A stretch of DNA of 37,980 nucleotides from an uncultured SAR116 cluster alpha proteobacterium (GTDB lineage: Bacteria; Pseudomonadota; Alphaproteobacteria; Puniceispirillales; Marisalimonadaceae), in NCBI GenBank assembly GCA_902530325.1, contig CACAAB010000014.1, positions 1 through 37,980 on the forward strand, in the 5' to 3' direction. The position numbers were made by a program, and so were the translations under genes. The notes below the pieces were generated by a model. The model was not told the DNA's origin, did no database searches, and saw only the letters and a program-made list of their open reading frames with translations. The first letter of the stretch is position 1; the number at the start of each line of letters is the position of its first letter. Shown here piece by piece: positions 9,016 through 17,826 of the stretch.

Positions 9016-9642
9016 ATGCCAACAATTTATAAATCACAAAATAACAAAGAGTTTTTTAATCCTTTTGGACCCCCACTTGGGTATTTTAAATTACCATCCG
9101 AGGTTATTAAACGCATGAATCAGTTAATGACAAAAAAACTTGATGATTTTTCTAATTTTTTAGTTGGTAAAGTTTCACATGAATTAAAATTTGATCAAGA
9201 AATTATAAATTATATTGGTTCTCAGATTGTTGACTTTGCAGTTGAGTATCACAATAAAGCGATTGAAAGAAATAATTTTAATTCTACCACACAGCCTACT
9301 CCGAAATTAAAAATAAATGCTGGCTGGTTTATAAGACAATTTAATGGTGAATATAATCCAAATCACTTTCATTCAGGTTGTACATTATCTAGTGTAGGCT
9401 ATTTATCTTTACCTGAAAACATAGAAAAAGAATGGGAAGAAGATTACAAAGATCACCACCCTTCTCACGGTCATATAAATTTTACATATGGAACACATAC
9501 TCAGTATAATATATCTTCTATAATGATTAAACCTCAAGTCGGTGATTTTTATATATTCCCAGCTTCGTTATACCATTGTGTATATCCATTTTATACATCT
9601 GGAGAAAGAAGATCATTTAGTATTAATATGACTGTAATCTGA
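9016..9642 (+). CDS. Putative 2-oxoglutarate/Fe(II)-dependent oxygenase
   Basis: This 208-aa protein resembles the 2OG-Fe(II) oxygenase family TIGR02466/PF13759. Visible landmarks are NPNHFHSGCTLSSVGYLSLP (iron ligands probably within H117/H119), a central HGHINF segment, VGDFYIFPASLYHCVYP (distal His ~187) and GERRSFSIN (Arg ~198 or 199 for 2-oxoglutarate). The start at 9016 has AAGAGG five bases upstream. The gene stands alone, divergent from fliD, with its own sigma-54-type promoter. Within this cluster it could hydroxylate a flagellar side chain or sugar, but that is inference and the substrate is unknown. Its stop codon lies inside a small hairpin. Confidence 0.75.
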   Translation: MPTIYKSQNNKEFFNPFGPPLGYFKLPSEVIKRMNQLMTKKLDDFSNFLVGKVSHELKFDQEIINYIGSQIVDFAVEYHNKAIERNNFNSTTQPTPKLKINAGWFIRQFNGEYNPNHFHSGCTLSSVGYLSLPENIEKEWEEDYKDHHPSHGHINFTYGTHTQYNISSIMIKPQVGDFYIFPASLYHCVYPFYTSGERRSFSINMTVI

Positions 9643-9664
9643 AAATTTATTTCAGTTATTTTTA
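9639..9664 (+). terminator. Possible terminator after the oxygenase
   Basis: CTGAAA, a five-base loop, then TTTCAG forms a 6-bp stem overlapping the stop codon, followed by the T-rich TTATTTTTA. The stem is short and AT-rich, so this is only a modest call. Confidence 0.4.
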
Positions 9665-9677
9665 TAATTAGTCAGAG

Positions 9678-11774
9678 TTAAATTATAATATCAGAAAATT
9701 TACAACCATTTTGAAAATTTTGAGTCATTTTTTCAAAGGCAAGTTCTAAATTTTTAGTGTAATTTTTACTATTAAATAAAGCTAAGTTTTTGCGGTTATT
9801 AGTAATCTTATTTTTCAAATCATAAATTAATTTTGAATCTTTTCCAATTTCAATCGCCTTATCTTCATATTCTTTTAAAGAATATGTGATTAAATCCTCA
9901 AGACAAACAGAAGCTAAAATGCTGGCAGAAACCCTCGATGCAAAAGAGTTCCCAATACATGTTATAAGGGGAACACCTGCCCAAATGGCATCTGAAGCAG
10001 TTGTATGTGCATTATAAGGAAGTGTATCTAAAAATAAATCAGTTACCTCATATCTTTTCAGATGATCAGCAATATTTTTCATATAACTTGCGAAAATAAT
10101 TCTGTTTGGATCAATTTTTCTTTTAGATGCCTCTTTTTTTAAATTAGTAACTGCCATTTGATTTGTATGTGCGAGTAGTAACACGCTACCATCAACTGCT
10201 TTTAAAATGTTCATCCAAACATCAAAAACATTGGGTAAGATTTTGTAATTTTGATTAAAACAACAATACACAAATGAACTTGGAGGGATTGAAAATTCGT
10301 CTTTAGTAAAACTTCTTTTAGAGGAAGGACGATTTGATGGATTTACAAAATAAGTTTCAGGTAAATAAACTATTTTTTCTGAGTAATATTTTTTTAATTT
10401 TTCTGGAATTACAATTCGGTCAGCAATAATATAATGATAATTTTTTGAGCCTAATGTCCCTGGATAACCAAGAAAATTAACTTGAATAGGTGCTAATCTT
10501 TGAGAAAAAATAGTTGGTCTTGAGTTTTGCGTGTACCCATTTAAATCTATTGCTAAATCAAGATTTAAGGTAGAGCATAAATTTTTAATTTCTTTATCAT
10601 TGTAGACTTCCAATTCAAAAAATTTATCAAACTGTTCTTCATAATATTTTCTTGTTGTATCTTTTTTTGGAGTATCTTTTAAAGAAAACCCATAAACTTC
10701 AAATTTTTTTCTATCATGAAATTTAATTAAGTCTCTTATCAAATATGATACTGGATTATTATCCGAAAAATCTGCGGAAAAATATCCTATTTTTATTTTT
10801 GGGTTTATAATATTATTTGATTTGTATATTTTACATTTTGGTGCATAACTCAAAAAATTTTCATTACAATATTTTTGTAAATTAGGGTTATCTATAATTG
10901 CATGCAAATTTATTGGCAAACCATACTTGTGAAATGAATTTTTATCCTTGTAAAGTTTTATATATTTATCAATAGTTGACCAATCAGAAATTTTTAGTTG
11001 TAAATTAATCAAATTATGTCTAGGGGTATGATTTTCTTCATTAAATTTAATAGCTTTTTTATAGTATTTATCAGCAGTTTGAAAATCATTTTGAATTTCA
11101 CATATATGACCTAAATTATTATAAATTTTATCGTTTTCATAACCCATCGATATACATTTGTTATAATATTCTTTCGCAATATTAATCTGGTTATTTTTCA
11201 AATATATGTTGGCTAAATTAAAACAAGGTTCAGGAAAATTTGGTTTTATTTTTATCGTCTGATTTAAATTTTTTATTGCTTCTTGTTCATCACCTTGTTC
11301 TATATTAATAATAGCAAGGTTAAAATAATAATCAGAATTAAATGCATGCAAATTATTTAATTTCAAAAATATACTTTTTGCTTCTTCATATTTTTTAATC
11401 TTAATTAAAATTTTGCCTTTATTTGAAAGAGCATCTGGATAGTCTACCTTTAAAGTGATTGCTTTTTCACAGTTATCTAAGGCTTCTTTAAACATTTCTA
11501 GATTTTTGTAGACCAATGCCAAATTATTATAAGCGATATAATTATTTGGGTTAATTTGCAGAGCCTGATTAATAAATTTTAACGCTTTGTGATTATTACC
11601 TTTTTGACTTTCTACAACTCCAAGCAAGTGTAGACTGTCAAAATGTTTAGGTACTTTAGACAAAATTTTTTTATAACACAACTCAGCATCTAAAAGTTTT
11701 CCACTTTGATGAAAACCCACACCTAAACGGAGCTCTTTATTTATATCTATGTCTATTGTATTTTGTTGAATCAT
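9678..11774 (-). CDS. OGT-like TPR glycosyltransferase (GT41)
   Basis: This 698-aa protein has about seven to eight TPR units (residues ~10-260) and a GT41 catalytic domain (~325-685). Motifs are KIGYFSADFSDN, AIDLNGYTQNSRP, FLGYPGTLGS, YLPETYF, CCFNQNYKI, LDTLPYNAHTTASDAIWAG and FASRVSASIL. The HTT motif and WAGVP resemble UDP-GlcNAc-type OGT and common bacterial OGT homologues, unlike the ATTTFE-GVP pattern of the two paralogues near fliC. It begins 9 bases after the colD-like stop and is the last gene of the gmd operon. It may therefore use a GDP-sugar made there or start the glycan; donor and acceptor cannot be settled from sequence. Its stop faces that of the oxygenase. Confidence 0.88.
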   Translation of the reverse strand: MIQQNTIDIDINKELRLGVGFHQSGKLLDAELCYKKILSKVPKHFDSLHLLGVVESQKGNNHKALKFINQALQINPNNYIAYNNLALVYKNLEMFKEALDNCEKAITLKVDYPDALSNKGKILIKIKKYEEAKSIFLKLNNLHAFNSDYYFNLAIINIEQGDEQEAIKNLNQTIKIKPNFPEPCFNLANIYLKNNQINIAKEYYNKCISMGYENDKIYNNLGHICEIQNDFQTADKYYKKAIKFNEENHTPRHNLINLQLKISDWSTIDKYIKLYKDKNSFHKYGLPINLHAIIDNPNLQKYCNENFLSYAPKCKIYKSNNIINPKIKIGYFSADFSDNNPVSYLIRDLIKFHDRKKFEVYGFSLKDTPKKDTTRKYYEEQFDKFFELEVYNDKEIKNLCSTLNLDLAIDLNGYTQNSRPTIFSQRLAPIQVNFLGYPGTLGSKNYHYIIADRIVIPEKLKKYYSEKIVYLPETYFVNPSNRPSSKRSFTKDEFSIPPSSFVYCCFNQNYKILPNVFDVWMNILKAVDGSVLLLAHTNQMAVTNLKKEASKRKIDPNRIIFASYMKNIADHLKRYEVTDLFLDTLPYNAHTTASDAIWAGVPLITCIGNSFASRVSASILASVCLEDLITYSLKEYEDKAIEIGKDSKLIYDLKNKITNNRKNLALFNSKNYTKNLELAFEKMTQNFQNGCKFSDIII

Positions 11775-11783
11775 AATTGAAAT

Positions 11784-12944
11784 TTAAATGTCTATTGAAT
11801 TAATTGCTTTTTTCATATCTAGATGGTGGTTGCCTATAAATAAACCGTGTGTGTCAATTAAATTAGCATTAACAAAATCATCATCAATTTCTGTATCAAA
11901 ATATTTAACTACATCATTTTTTGTAAAATTACCTGCAACTATTGGTCTGCATTCAAAACCAAGAGAGTTTAATATATTTAAAAGATCTTTTCTTGTTCTT
12001 GAGGATTCTTTTTTTATGACCATGCTGAAACCAAACCAACTACTTGAGCCGATTTCTTTTTGGGTAATTATATCGTCATACGTATTCATTTTATCTAAGA
12101 AAAGTTCTGCATTTTTTCGTCTTTGTTTTAAAAACTGTGGGAATTTTTTTAATTGTATACTGCCAATTGCTCCTGACATTTCTAGGGGTCTTAAGTTATA
12201 ACCAGGAAGAACAAACCTAAATGCTTCGTCAAAATTATTGTTTTTCTTAGTGGCAACTAAATTATCATCAGGCAAATTTCTTGTCCAACCATGTGCTCTC
12301 AAAGATAAGAGAATATGATATAATTCTTTATCATTAGTAACAATCATCCCACCTTCCATAGTAGAAATATGATGGGAAAAGAAAAAGCTAAAGGTACCCA
12401 TAAGACCTATAGAACCAGTTTTTTTATCTTTAAACTCTGCACCCAAAGACTCACAATTATCTTCAATGATTAAAATATCTTTTTTATCTATTATCTTGTT
12501 AATTTCGTTAAAATCATTTGGGTTTCCTAGTAAATTAACCGATAAAATAACCTTTGTCTTATTTGAAACTGCTAATCTTAATTTGTTGAGGTCATAATTT
12601 AATGTATGTAAATCAATATCAACAAATTTAATTTTAAGGCCATATTGATAAAGAGGGTAATATGATGTACTCCAAGAAACTGCTGGAACAATGACTTCAT
12701 CACCTCTTTTTAGTCTTTTTTTATGATCATTTGTATAAAAAAGGCTTGCTACCATTAAAAGATTTGCTGACGAACCTGAATTCACCATAATTGAATATTT
12801 ACTTCCAATATAATTAGAAAACTCCTCCTCAAATTTTTTTACTCTTGTGCTCATTGTAAAAAAACCATCTTTGACAACCTTCATGATTGCTTCTTTTTCT
12901 TGATGATCCCAACTGTCATGTGATAATGGAAATTTATAAGACAT
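11784..12944 (-). CDS. colD: ColD-like GDP-4-keto-6-deoxymannose 3-dehydratase (PLP fold, His in place of Lys)
   Basis: This is a DegT/DnrJ/EryC1-fold enzyme of ~386 aa, close to the length of E. coli ColD. At FSFFFSHHISTMEGG the residue aligned with the PLP-binding lysine of aminotransferases is His (about residue 191). This substitution marks ColD, which removes the 3-hydroxyl instead of transferring an amine. VNSGSSANL, DEVIVPAVSWSTS and IEDNCESLG are other family motifs. I prefer the second ATG (12944), which has AGGAAG eight bases upstream; the first (12950) is only two bases from it. The gene overlaps the end of the fcl/colC-like gene. With Gmd and a GDP-fucose-synthase homologue it completes a plausible GDP-colitose route. 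The specific substrate is inferred from family and neighbours. Confidence 0.8.
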   Translation of the reverse strand: MSYKFPLSHDSWDHQEKEAIMKVVKDGFFTMSTRVKKFEEEFSNYIGSKYSIMVNSGSSANLLMVASLFYTNDHKKRLKRGDEVIVPAVSWSTSYYPLYQYGLKIKFVDIDLHTLNYDLNKLRLAVSNKTKVILSVNLLGNPNDFNEINKIIDKKDILIIEDNCESLGAEFKDKKTGSIGLMGTFSFFFSHHISTMEGGMIVTNDKELYHILLSLRAHGWTRNLPDDNLVATKKNNNFDEAFRFVLPGYNLRPLEMSGAIGSIQLKKFPQFLKQRRKNAELFLDKMNTYDDIITQKEIGSSSWFGFSMVIKKESSRTRKDLLNILNSLGFECRPIVAGNFTKNDVVKYFDTEIDDDFVNANLIDTHGLFIGNHHLDMKKAINSIDI

Positions 12945-13884
12945 TTTCATAACTTCCTAAATAATATTTAACTGTTTCTTCAATGCCATTTTCTATAGAA
13001 ATTTTACTTTTCCAACCAAAATTATTGAGTTTGTTTACAGAAACTAATTTTTGTTTTTGTCCAACCGGTTTATTCATATCAAAATCAAATGAACCCTGCC
13101 AATTAAAGCTTTTTGCTACCATTTTATAATAATCTAGTACTGTATAATCTTTTCCCACACCAACGTTCATTACCTCTGGCATTTCTGAAAAATTCTCAAT
13201 TGAATAAAAAATACAATCTATCAAGTCACTCACATACATAAATTCTCGTCTGACAGAACCATCCCCCCAGATTATAACCTTATCTTCAGCATTTAGTTTT
13301 GCATCATGAATTTTATTTATTATATTAGGTAGAAGATGACCTGATTTCAGATTAAAATCATCATATTTACCAAATAGATTGCAAGGAATAATTGTTTTGT
13401 AACTTAGTTGATCATTATCTTCATTGATATAATTACATAATTTATGTACAAAAATTTTAGCCAATGCATAACCCTCATTAGTTGGCTCTAGTGGTCCTTT
13501 TAAAATAAATTCTTCCTCAAGAGCAACGTCCATATTTTTGGGATAAACACATGAGCTGCTAATGTTAATTAATTTTTTTATATTTTGTTTTTTTGCAGCT
13601 ACAACTAAATTTTTTCCCATTTCTGCATTTTCGTAAAGAAAACTCAAAGGATTATTAATATTGGCCTGAATTCCTCCTACTCTGCCAGCTGCATGTATAA
13701 TTAAATCAGGATTTTCTTTTGATAAAAATGCGTTAACTTTATCAAAGTCTAACAAGTTTAATTCTTTGCTGGTTGGTGAAATTATGTTGAAATTTTGGGC
13801 TTTATCGTTTTCAATAAAGTTTCTCCCAACCATACCTGAACCACCAGTTATTAGAATGTTTTTTTGTTGAATATTTGTTGTCAT
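12934..13884 (-). CDS. fcl: GDP-fucose synthase / ColC-like epimerase-reductase
   Basis: This is a 316-aa extended SDR enzyme. It has the Rossmann motif GGSGMVG (14-20), a catalytic SSSCVYP segment (109-115, Cys112 corresponding to the epimerase Cys of E. coli Fcl), YALAK (Tyr139, Lys143) and SGHLLP (His183, the second epimerase acid/base). All key residues are present. Fcl converts GDP-4-keto-6-deoxymannose to GDP-L-fucose. The homologue ColC does the matching C5 epimerisation and C4 reduction on the 3-deoxy intermediate. Because a ColD-like gene overlaps its end, the product may be GDP-L-colitose; sequence alone does not decide. It lies 19 bases after gmd in the same operon. Confidence 0.88.
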   Translation of the reverse strand: MTTNIQQKNILITGGSGMVGRNFIENDKAQNFNIISPTSKELNLLDFDKVNAFLSKENPDLIIHAAGRVGGIQANINNPLSFLYENAEMGKNLVVAAKKQNIKKLINISSSCVYPKNMDVALEEEFILKGPLEPTNEGYALAKIFVHKLCNYINEDNDQLSYKTIIPCNLFGKYDDFNLKSGHLLPNIINKIHDAKLNAEDKVIIWGDGSVRREFMYVSDLIDCIFYSIENFSEMPEVMNVGVGKDYTVLDYYKMVAKSFNWQGSFDFDMNKPVGQKQKLVSVNKLNNFGWKSKISIENGIEETVKYYLGSYENVL

Positions 13885-13903
13885 TGAGTTTTAAACACTT
13901 ATA

Positions 13904-14974
13904 TCATTTTAAATCATTTATATCACTATCAATCATTTCTGCTACTAATTGATCAAATGAAATTTTGGGTTTCCATCCGAGTATTTTTTTTGCCTTAGAA
14001 GCATCTCCTAATAATGTTTCTACTTCAGCAGGTCTAAAATATCTTTTATCTACCTTTATTATAGGTTTTCCAATCCATTCATCTAAATTTTCTGATTTTC
14101 CTGATACTTTTTCAACTACGCCAATTTCATCTACTCCGCTTCCTGTCCATTTTATTGTCATGCCAATATGTTTTGCTACTGAATTAACAAAATCTCTAAC
14201 TGAATATTGTATACCTGTGGCTATAACAAAATCGTCAGGGTTGCTATGTTGAAGAATAAGCCATTGTGCCTCCACATAATCTCTAGCATGTCCCCAATCA
14301 CGTTTTGCGGATAAGTTTCCAAGGTATAATGGGAGTTTTGATCCGGCAAGAATAGTTGCAAAAGCACGAGTAATTTTTCTTGTAACAAAAGTTTCACCTC
14401 GTCTTGGTGACTCGTGGTTAAATAAAATACCATTAGATGCAAAAATATTATAAGCCTCTCGATAATTTTTGGTTATCCAATGTCCATACATTTTAGCAAC
14501 TCCATAAGGACTCCTTGGATAAAATGGTGTTGTTTCATTCTGTGGAGTTTCTTGAACTAAACCATATAGTTCTGATGTTGAACTTTGATAAAATTTTGAA
14601 TGATTTTCTAATCCTAAAATTCTAATTGCTTCTAGGATCCTTAATACACCAAAAGCATCCGAATTAGCTGTGTATTCAGGTTCTTCAAATGACACAGCAA
14701 CATGACTCTGAGCAGCTAAGTTATATATTTCGTCAGGTTTTACTTTTGCCATTATAGCTATGAGACTCGATGAGTCAGTCATATCACCATGATGTAAAAT
14801 TAAATCTTGATTATTTTCATGTGGGTCTTTGAAAAGATGATCAATTCTTCCAGTATTAAATAAAGATGTTCTCCTCTTAATTCCATGAACTTCATATCCT
14901 TTATCAATTAAAAATTCAGCTAAATAAGAACCATCTTGACCTGTAATACCAGTTATAAGTGCCTTTTTTGCCAT
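13904..14974 (-). CDS. gmd: GDP-mannose 4,6-dehydratase
   Basis: This 356-aa protein of usual length converts GDP-mannose to GDP-4-keto-6-deoxymannose, the common precursor of GDP-fucose, GDP-colitose and related sugars. It has the NADP motif GITGQDG (9-15), GIKRRTS, the catalytic SSTSELYG (Thr133, Glu135) and YGVAK (Tyr157, Lys161), and a conserved [12 protein letters not shown] segment. It is the first gene of a four-gene minus-strand operon. The start has GGGAG upstream, and a sigma-54-type promoter lies about 70 bases before the ATG. It diverges from the ClC gene. Confidence 0.95.
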   Translation of the reverse strand: MAKKALITGITGQDGSYLAEFLIDKGYEVHGIKRRTSLFNTGRIDHLFKDPHENNQDLILHHGDMTDSSSLIAIMAKVKPDEIYNLAAQSHVAVSFEEPEYTANSDAFGVLRILEAIRILGLENHSKFYQSSTSELYGLVQETPQNETTPFYPRSPYGVAKMYGHWITKNYREAYNIFASNGILFNHESPRRGETFVTRKITRAFATILAGSKLPLYLGNLSAKRDWGHARDYVEAQWLILQHSNPDDFVIATGIQYSVRDFVNSVAKHIGMTIKWTGSGVDEIGVVEKVSGKSENLDEWIGKPIIKVDKRYFRPAEVETLLGDASKAKKILGWKPKISFDQLVAEMIDSDINDLK

Positions 14975-15044
14975 TTCTAATCTCCCTGTAAAATATAATT
15001 ATGTACTTTACATTATTATTATGGAATTGTTTATTAAAGTTATT

Positions 15045-15060
15045 TGCATATTTTATGCCT
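15045..15060 (-). promoter_or_regulatory. Sigma-54-type promoter of the gmd operon
   Basis: The minus strand reads AGGCATAAAATATGCA, with GG-N10-GC spacing intact. It is nearly the same as the fliD promoter (AGGCATAAAATTTGCA). The predicted start near 15034 gives a ~60-base leader. The -12 box is ATGCA, not TTGCA, so it is slightly weaker than the others. Confidence 0.55.
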
Positions 15061-15091
15061 AATTTAGATTTTAATTTGGATTGGATATAAA

Positions 15092-16804
15092 GTGTTAAAA
15101 AAAAAGATAATTAACTCATTAAGAAATAATTTTGCATTACTTATTTTGGCGGCTTTGGTCGGTTTAATCGTATCTTTTGTAGCTCAATTATTTATTATAG
15201 GTGCAAAAAATATATATGAATTTATCTTTTTAAATGATCAATTTTTATTAAATATTACTTTCTTGAATTTAGAATTAAATTTAATACCAATGTTAATATG
15301 CGTTCCAAGTTCATTATTAGTTGGTTTTTTAATGTACTATTTAAAATTACCAAGGTGGTTTGGTCCTGCTGACACTATATATGCAGCTCACCATAGAGCA
15401 GGGATTTTAGACCTCAAGGGTGGATTTGGATCAACTATCGCATCGTTCATTTCTATAAGTGGAGGAGCTTCTGTTGGAATTTATGGTCCTCTTGTGCATT
15501 TTGGTGCGACAGTTTCATCATTTATAAGACGTCAAAAGTTTATACCAAAAATACCACACGATATAATTATTGGTTGTGGGGTTGCTGCTGCTATTTCTGC
15601 TGGATTTGGTGCACCTATAGCCGGTATTATTTTTGCTCATGAAACTGTATTAAGACATTTTTCTATGAAGGCAGTTGCAGCTCTTGCAATTTCATCTATG
15701 GCGGCTAATTTTTCAGCAACTGAAATTGGAATAGTAACTCCTCCACTTTTACTTACTGCAATACCTTTTGAAATGAGTGAAATTTTAATAAGTCTTGGAA
15801 TTATTGGACCTTTAGCAGCCATTATAGCGATCATATTTATGAAACTTGTACTTTTTCTTGGTTCTATTCCTAAAAGGTTAAATTTAAAAAGTTGGCAATC
15901 CCCAGTAATTGCTGGATTAGCTTGTGGTATATGTGGAATGGTTTTTGGAGAAGTTCTGGGCTTGGGAACTCATACTTTAATGTCTGTAATAACAAGTCAA
16001 CAAGTTATAGGTTATCTTATTGCTCTTTTATTGGGAAAGTTAGTTCTAACTTCTATATGCATAGGTTTTGGTTTTTTTGGTGGTATGTTTTCTCCCGCCC
16101 TTTTTTTAGGAGGAGTTTTAGGAGCTATAGTTTTTCAGTTACCAATTACTTCCATGAATTCAGATTTACTATCAGTTCTTGCTGTTTCTGCCATGGCATC
16201 TGTCTCGAGCTCTGTAATTGGAGCACCTATAACTGCAATAATCTTAGTATTGGAACTAACAGGCTCTTATGAATATGCTATTGCTGCTACTTTTCCAATT
16301 GTAATTTGCTCGTTTATTACAAGTAGAATTTTCGCCAATAGTGTATTTGATAAACAGCTTATTGCTAGAGGCGTTGCCATAACAAAGGGTAGAGAGCAAA
16401 TTCGGTTAAATGAAGCTTTAATAAAGAATTATGTTGAAAAGAATTACACCAAATTAAAACAAACAACATCTATCGATAATGCAATAAAGGTATTAATTAA
16501 ACAAAAAACAACGGAAGGGTATATAATTTCAAAAGATAATAAATTTGTTGGTAAAATTAGCCTTCTAAACTTAATAAATAAAAAAGATACTAAAATAATA
16601 AATCACTTAGAAGAAAAACCGCTTACCATTGATCCCTCTTCAAACTTAATAATTGTAATAAAGAAATTATCAAAATTTGTTGGCGAGAGCATACCAATTG
16701 TTGATAAAAAGACTAACGAAATGATTGGTATAATCTCAGAAAATGATGTTTTACAAGCATATCTTGATATCTCAGAAGAAATAAATCTTATTGAAAAACA
16801 TTAA
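15092..16804 (+). CDS. ClC-family chloride channel/transporter with C-terminal CBS domains
   Basis: This 570-aa integral membrane protein has about ten to twelve hydrophobic segments up to residue ~430 and two CBS domains at ~440-565. The start is GTG at 15092 with GGA upstream; no earlier ATG fits. ClC landmarks are GGASVGIYGPLVHFGA (the GxEGP region), SAGFGAPIAGIIFAHE and GFFGGMFSPALFLGG. The usual GREGP gating motif reads GIYGP, so Tyr131 replaces the gating glutamate; this may favour channel behaviour over Cl-/H+ exchange (inference). It is divergent from gmd and precedes fliS. Its role in this flagellar cluster is not apparent and it may simply be a passenger. Confidence 0.9.
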   Translation: MLKKKIINSLRNNFALLILAALVGLIVSFVAQLFIIGAKNIYEFIFLNDQFLLNITFLNLELNLIPMLICVPSSLLVGFLMYYLKLPRWFGPADTIYAAHHRAGILDLKGGFGSTIASFISISGGASVGIYGPLVHFGATVSSFIRRQKFIPKIPHDIIIGCGVAAAISAGFGAPIAGIIFAHETVLRHFSMKAVAALAISSMAANFSATEIGIVTPPLLLTAIPFEMSEILISLGIIGPLAAIIAIIFMKLVLFLGSIPKRLNLKSWQSPVIAGLACGICGMVFGEVLGLGTHTLMSVITSQQVIGYLIALLLGKLVLTSICIGFGFFGGMFSPALFLGGVLGAIVFQLPITSMNSDLLSVLAVSAMASVSSSVIGAPITAIILVLELTGSYEYAIAATFPIVICSFITSRIFANSVFDKQLIARGVAITKGREQIRLNEALIKNYVEKNYTKLKQTTSIDNAIKVLIKQKTTEGYIISKDNKFVGKISLLNLINKKDTKIINHLEEKPLTIDPSSNLIIVIKKLSKFVGESIPIVDKKTNEMIGIISENDVLQAYLDISEEINLIEKH

Positions 16805-16810
16805 TTTGAA

Positions 16811-16840
16811 ATAATAATTAAACAATTATTATAATTTTAC
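16811..16840 (+). terminator. Possible terminator after the ClC gene
   Basis: A perfect 9-bp inverted repeat, ATAATAATT then AAAC then AATTATTAT, is followed by AATTTT. The stem is made only of A-T pairs, so its strength is doubtful, but it falls 7 bases after the ClC stop codon and before fliS. Confidence 0.35.
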
Positions 16841-16882
16841 GTAACTAAAATTAACTGTAATGAAATAATTTTGGGTATTTAA

Positions 16883-17266
16883 ATGAATTATAATGCATCG
16901 ATAAAACAATATTTAAATGAAGAAATTGTTGCTAAAACAACTAGCTTAGATCCTCATAAAATAATAGAAGAGGTTTTAAAAGATTTAAAGAAGAATATGG
17001 AAACTCTAGCTTATTCATTAGATAACGAACCAGTAATATCATCCATAAAATCTCAAAGTTTTTCTAAATCTTTAACAGCTATTTACATATTACAATCAAG
17101 TCTAAACTTTGATGAAGGTAAAGAAATTGCTGAAAATCTCTATCGTATTTATGAATTTTGTAAAGACGGTATTATGAAAGGTTTCACCAAACAAGATTCG
17201 AAACTCATTTACGATTCAATACCTCCAATAAATGAAATTCTAGATGGATGGAAGCAAATTAAATAA
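16883..17266 (+). CDS. fliS: Flagellin export chaperone FliS
   Basis: This 127-aa protein has the usual FliS size. FliS binds the C-terminal D0 region of flagellin in the cytoplasm, keeps it from polymerising and guides it to the export gate. Family features are an N-terminal MNYNASIKQYLNEEIVAKT resembling the 'YxxxxVxTASPHKLI' region, DPHKIIEEVLKDLKKNM, and the most typical part, LQSSLNFDEGKEIAENLYRIYEFC (compare LRxSLNxExGGEIAxNLxxLYDYM). The C-terminal EILDGWKQI is also usual. It lies on the opposite strand from flgL and fliD, away from its usual place after fliD. No sigma-54 or convincing sigma-28 site was seen before it. Confidence 0.85.
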   Translation: MNYNASIKQYLNEEIVAKTTSLDPHKIIEEVLKDLKKNMETLAYSLDNEPVISSIKSQSFSKSLTAIYILQSSLNFDEGKEIAENLYRIYEFCKDGIMKGFTKQDSKLIYDSIPPINEILDGWKQIK

Positions 17267-17332
17267 TAATCCTATTGATTTACTTAAAAAAAAGTTTATT
17301 TAATTATATTATATCACTTTTCTATAGGTGCC

Positions 17333-17818
17333 ATGGTGTCTAAATATTGTCCAGAGTGGATATTCGGGATTTTTGCAGCTCAGACGAGTAAAGAATTTCT
17401 TTCCTCTAACAATTCCATCGCCGGCATTTCAAGAAAATATTCGTCTGCAATTAGTGAACGTTACAATGAAGTAAAATTTGAAGAGATTATGGATGTTGCA
17501 GAAAAAATTCTTCAATTTTTGTCTGAGATAAATGCTGGTGAAGATGCAGTAAATTACATACAAGATTATATTCATTATCGCGTTAAATACGAGTCAAGTG
17601 GTAGTGAAAGAAAATTATCTGGAATGTTTTCATCTGCTTTTGATCCAGAAAAAGTTAAGGACTATAATTCAGACAAATGCTTTAAAATATTCAAAGCTAC
17701 AGTGTTTAGTATCAGAAACAATGCCCTTCCAAGTGCCACACCAGGTTGGGTTATAACAGATGAAGAAGATATTGACTGGATTGGTGAAGTTTTCAATCAA
17801 GAAGCTGAAATTTTTTAA
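17333..17818 (+). CDS. Protein of unknown function next to fliS and flgL
   Basis: This 161-aa protein is not recognised. The ATG at 17333 has a TAGGTG sequence just upstream. It is soluble-looking, acidic at the C-terminus (ITDEEDIDWIGEVFNQEAE), with probable helices in the first 90 residues, one Cys near the start and another in the DKCFKIFKATVF segment. There is no signal peptide or membrane segment. It lies 66 bases after fliS on the same strand and ends 8 bases before the convergent flgL stop. A role with FliS or the hook-associated proteins (chaperone or assembly factor) is possible from position only. The long open frame with ordinary codon use supports a real gene. Confidence 0.6.
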   Translation: MVSKYCPEWIFGIFAAQTSKEFLSSNNSIAGISRKYSSAISERYNEVKFEEIMDVAEKILQFLSEINAGEDAVNYIQDYIHYRVKYESSGSERKLSGMFSSAFDPEKVKDYNSDKCFKIFKATVFSIRNNALPSATPGWVITDEEDIDWIGEVFNQEAEIF

Positions 17819-17826
17819 TTTTTTTA

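Noticed and set aside
11784..12950. Perosamine synthase or another sugar aminotransferase
   Set aside because: The PLP lysine is replaced by His in SHHISTMEGG, so an aminotransferase is unlikely and a ColD-like dehydratase fits better.
14975..15091. A riboswitch or small RNA in the gmd-ClC gap
   Set aside because: Only the sigma-54-type site and ribosome sites could be supported. No stable G+C-containing hairpin was seen in this AT-rich gap.
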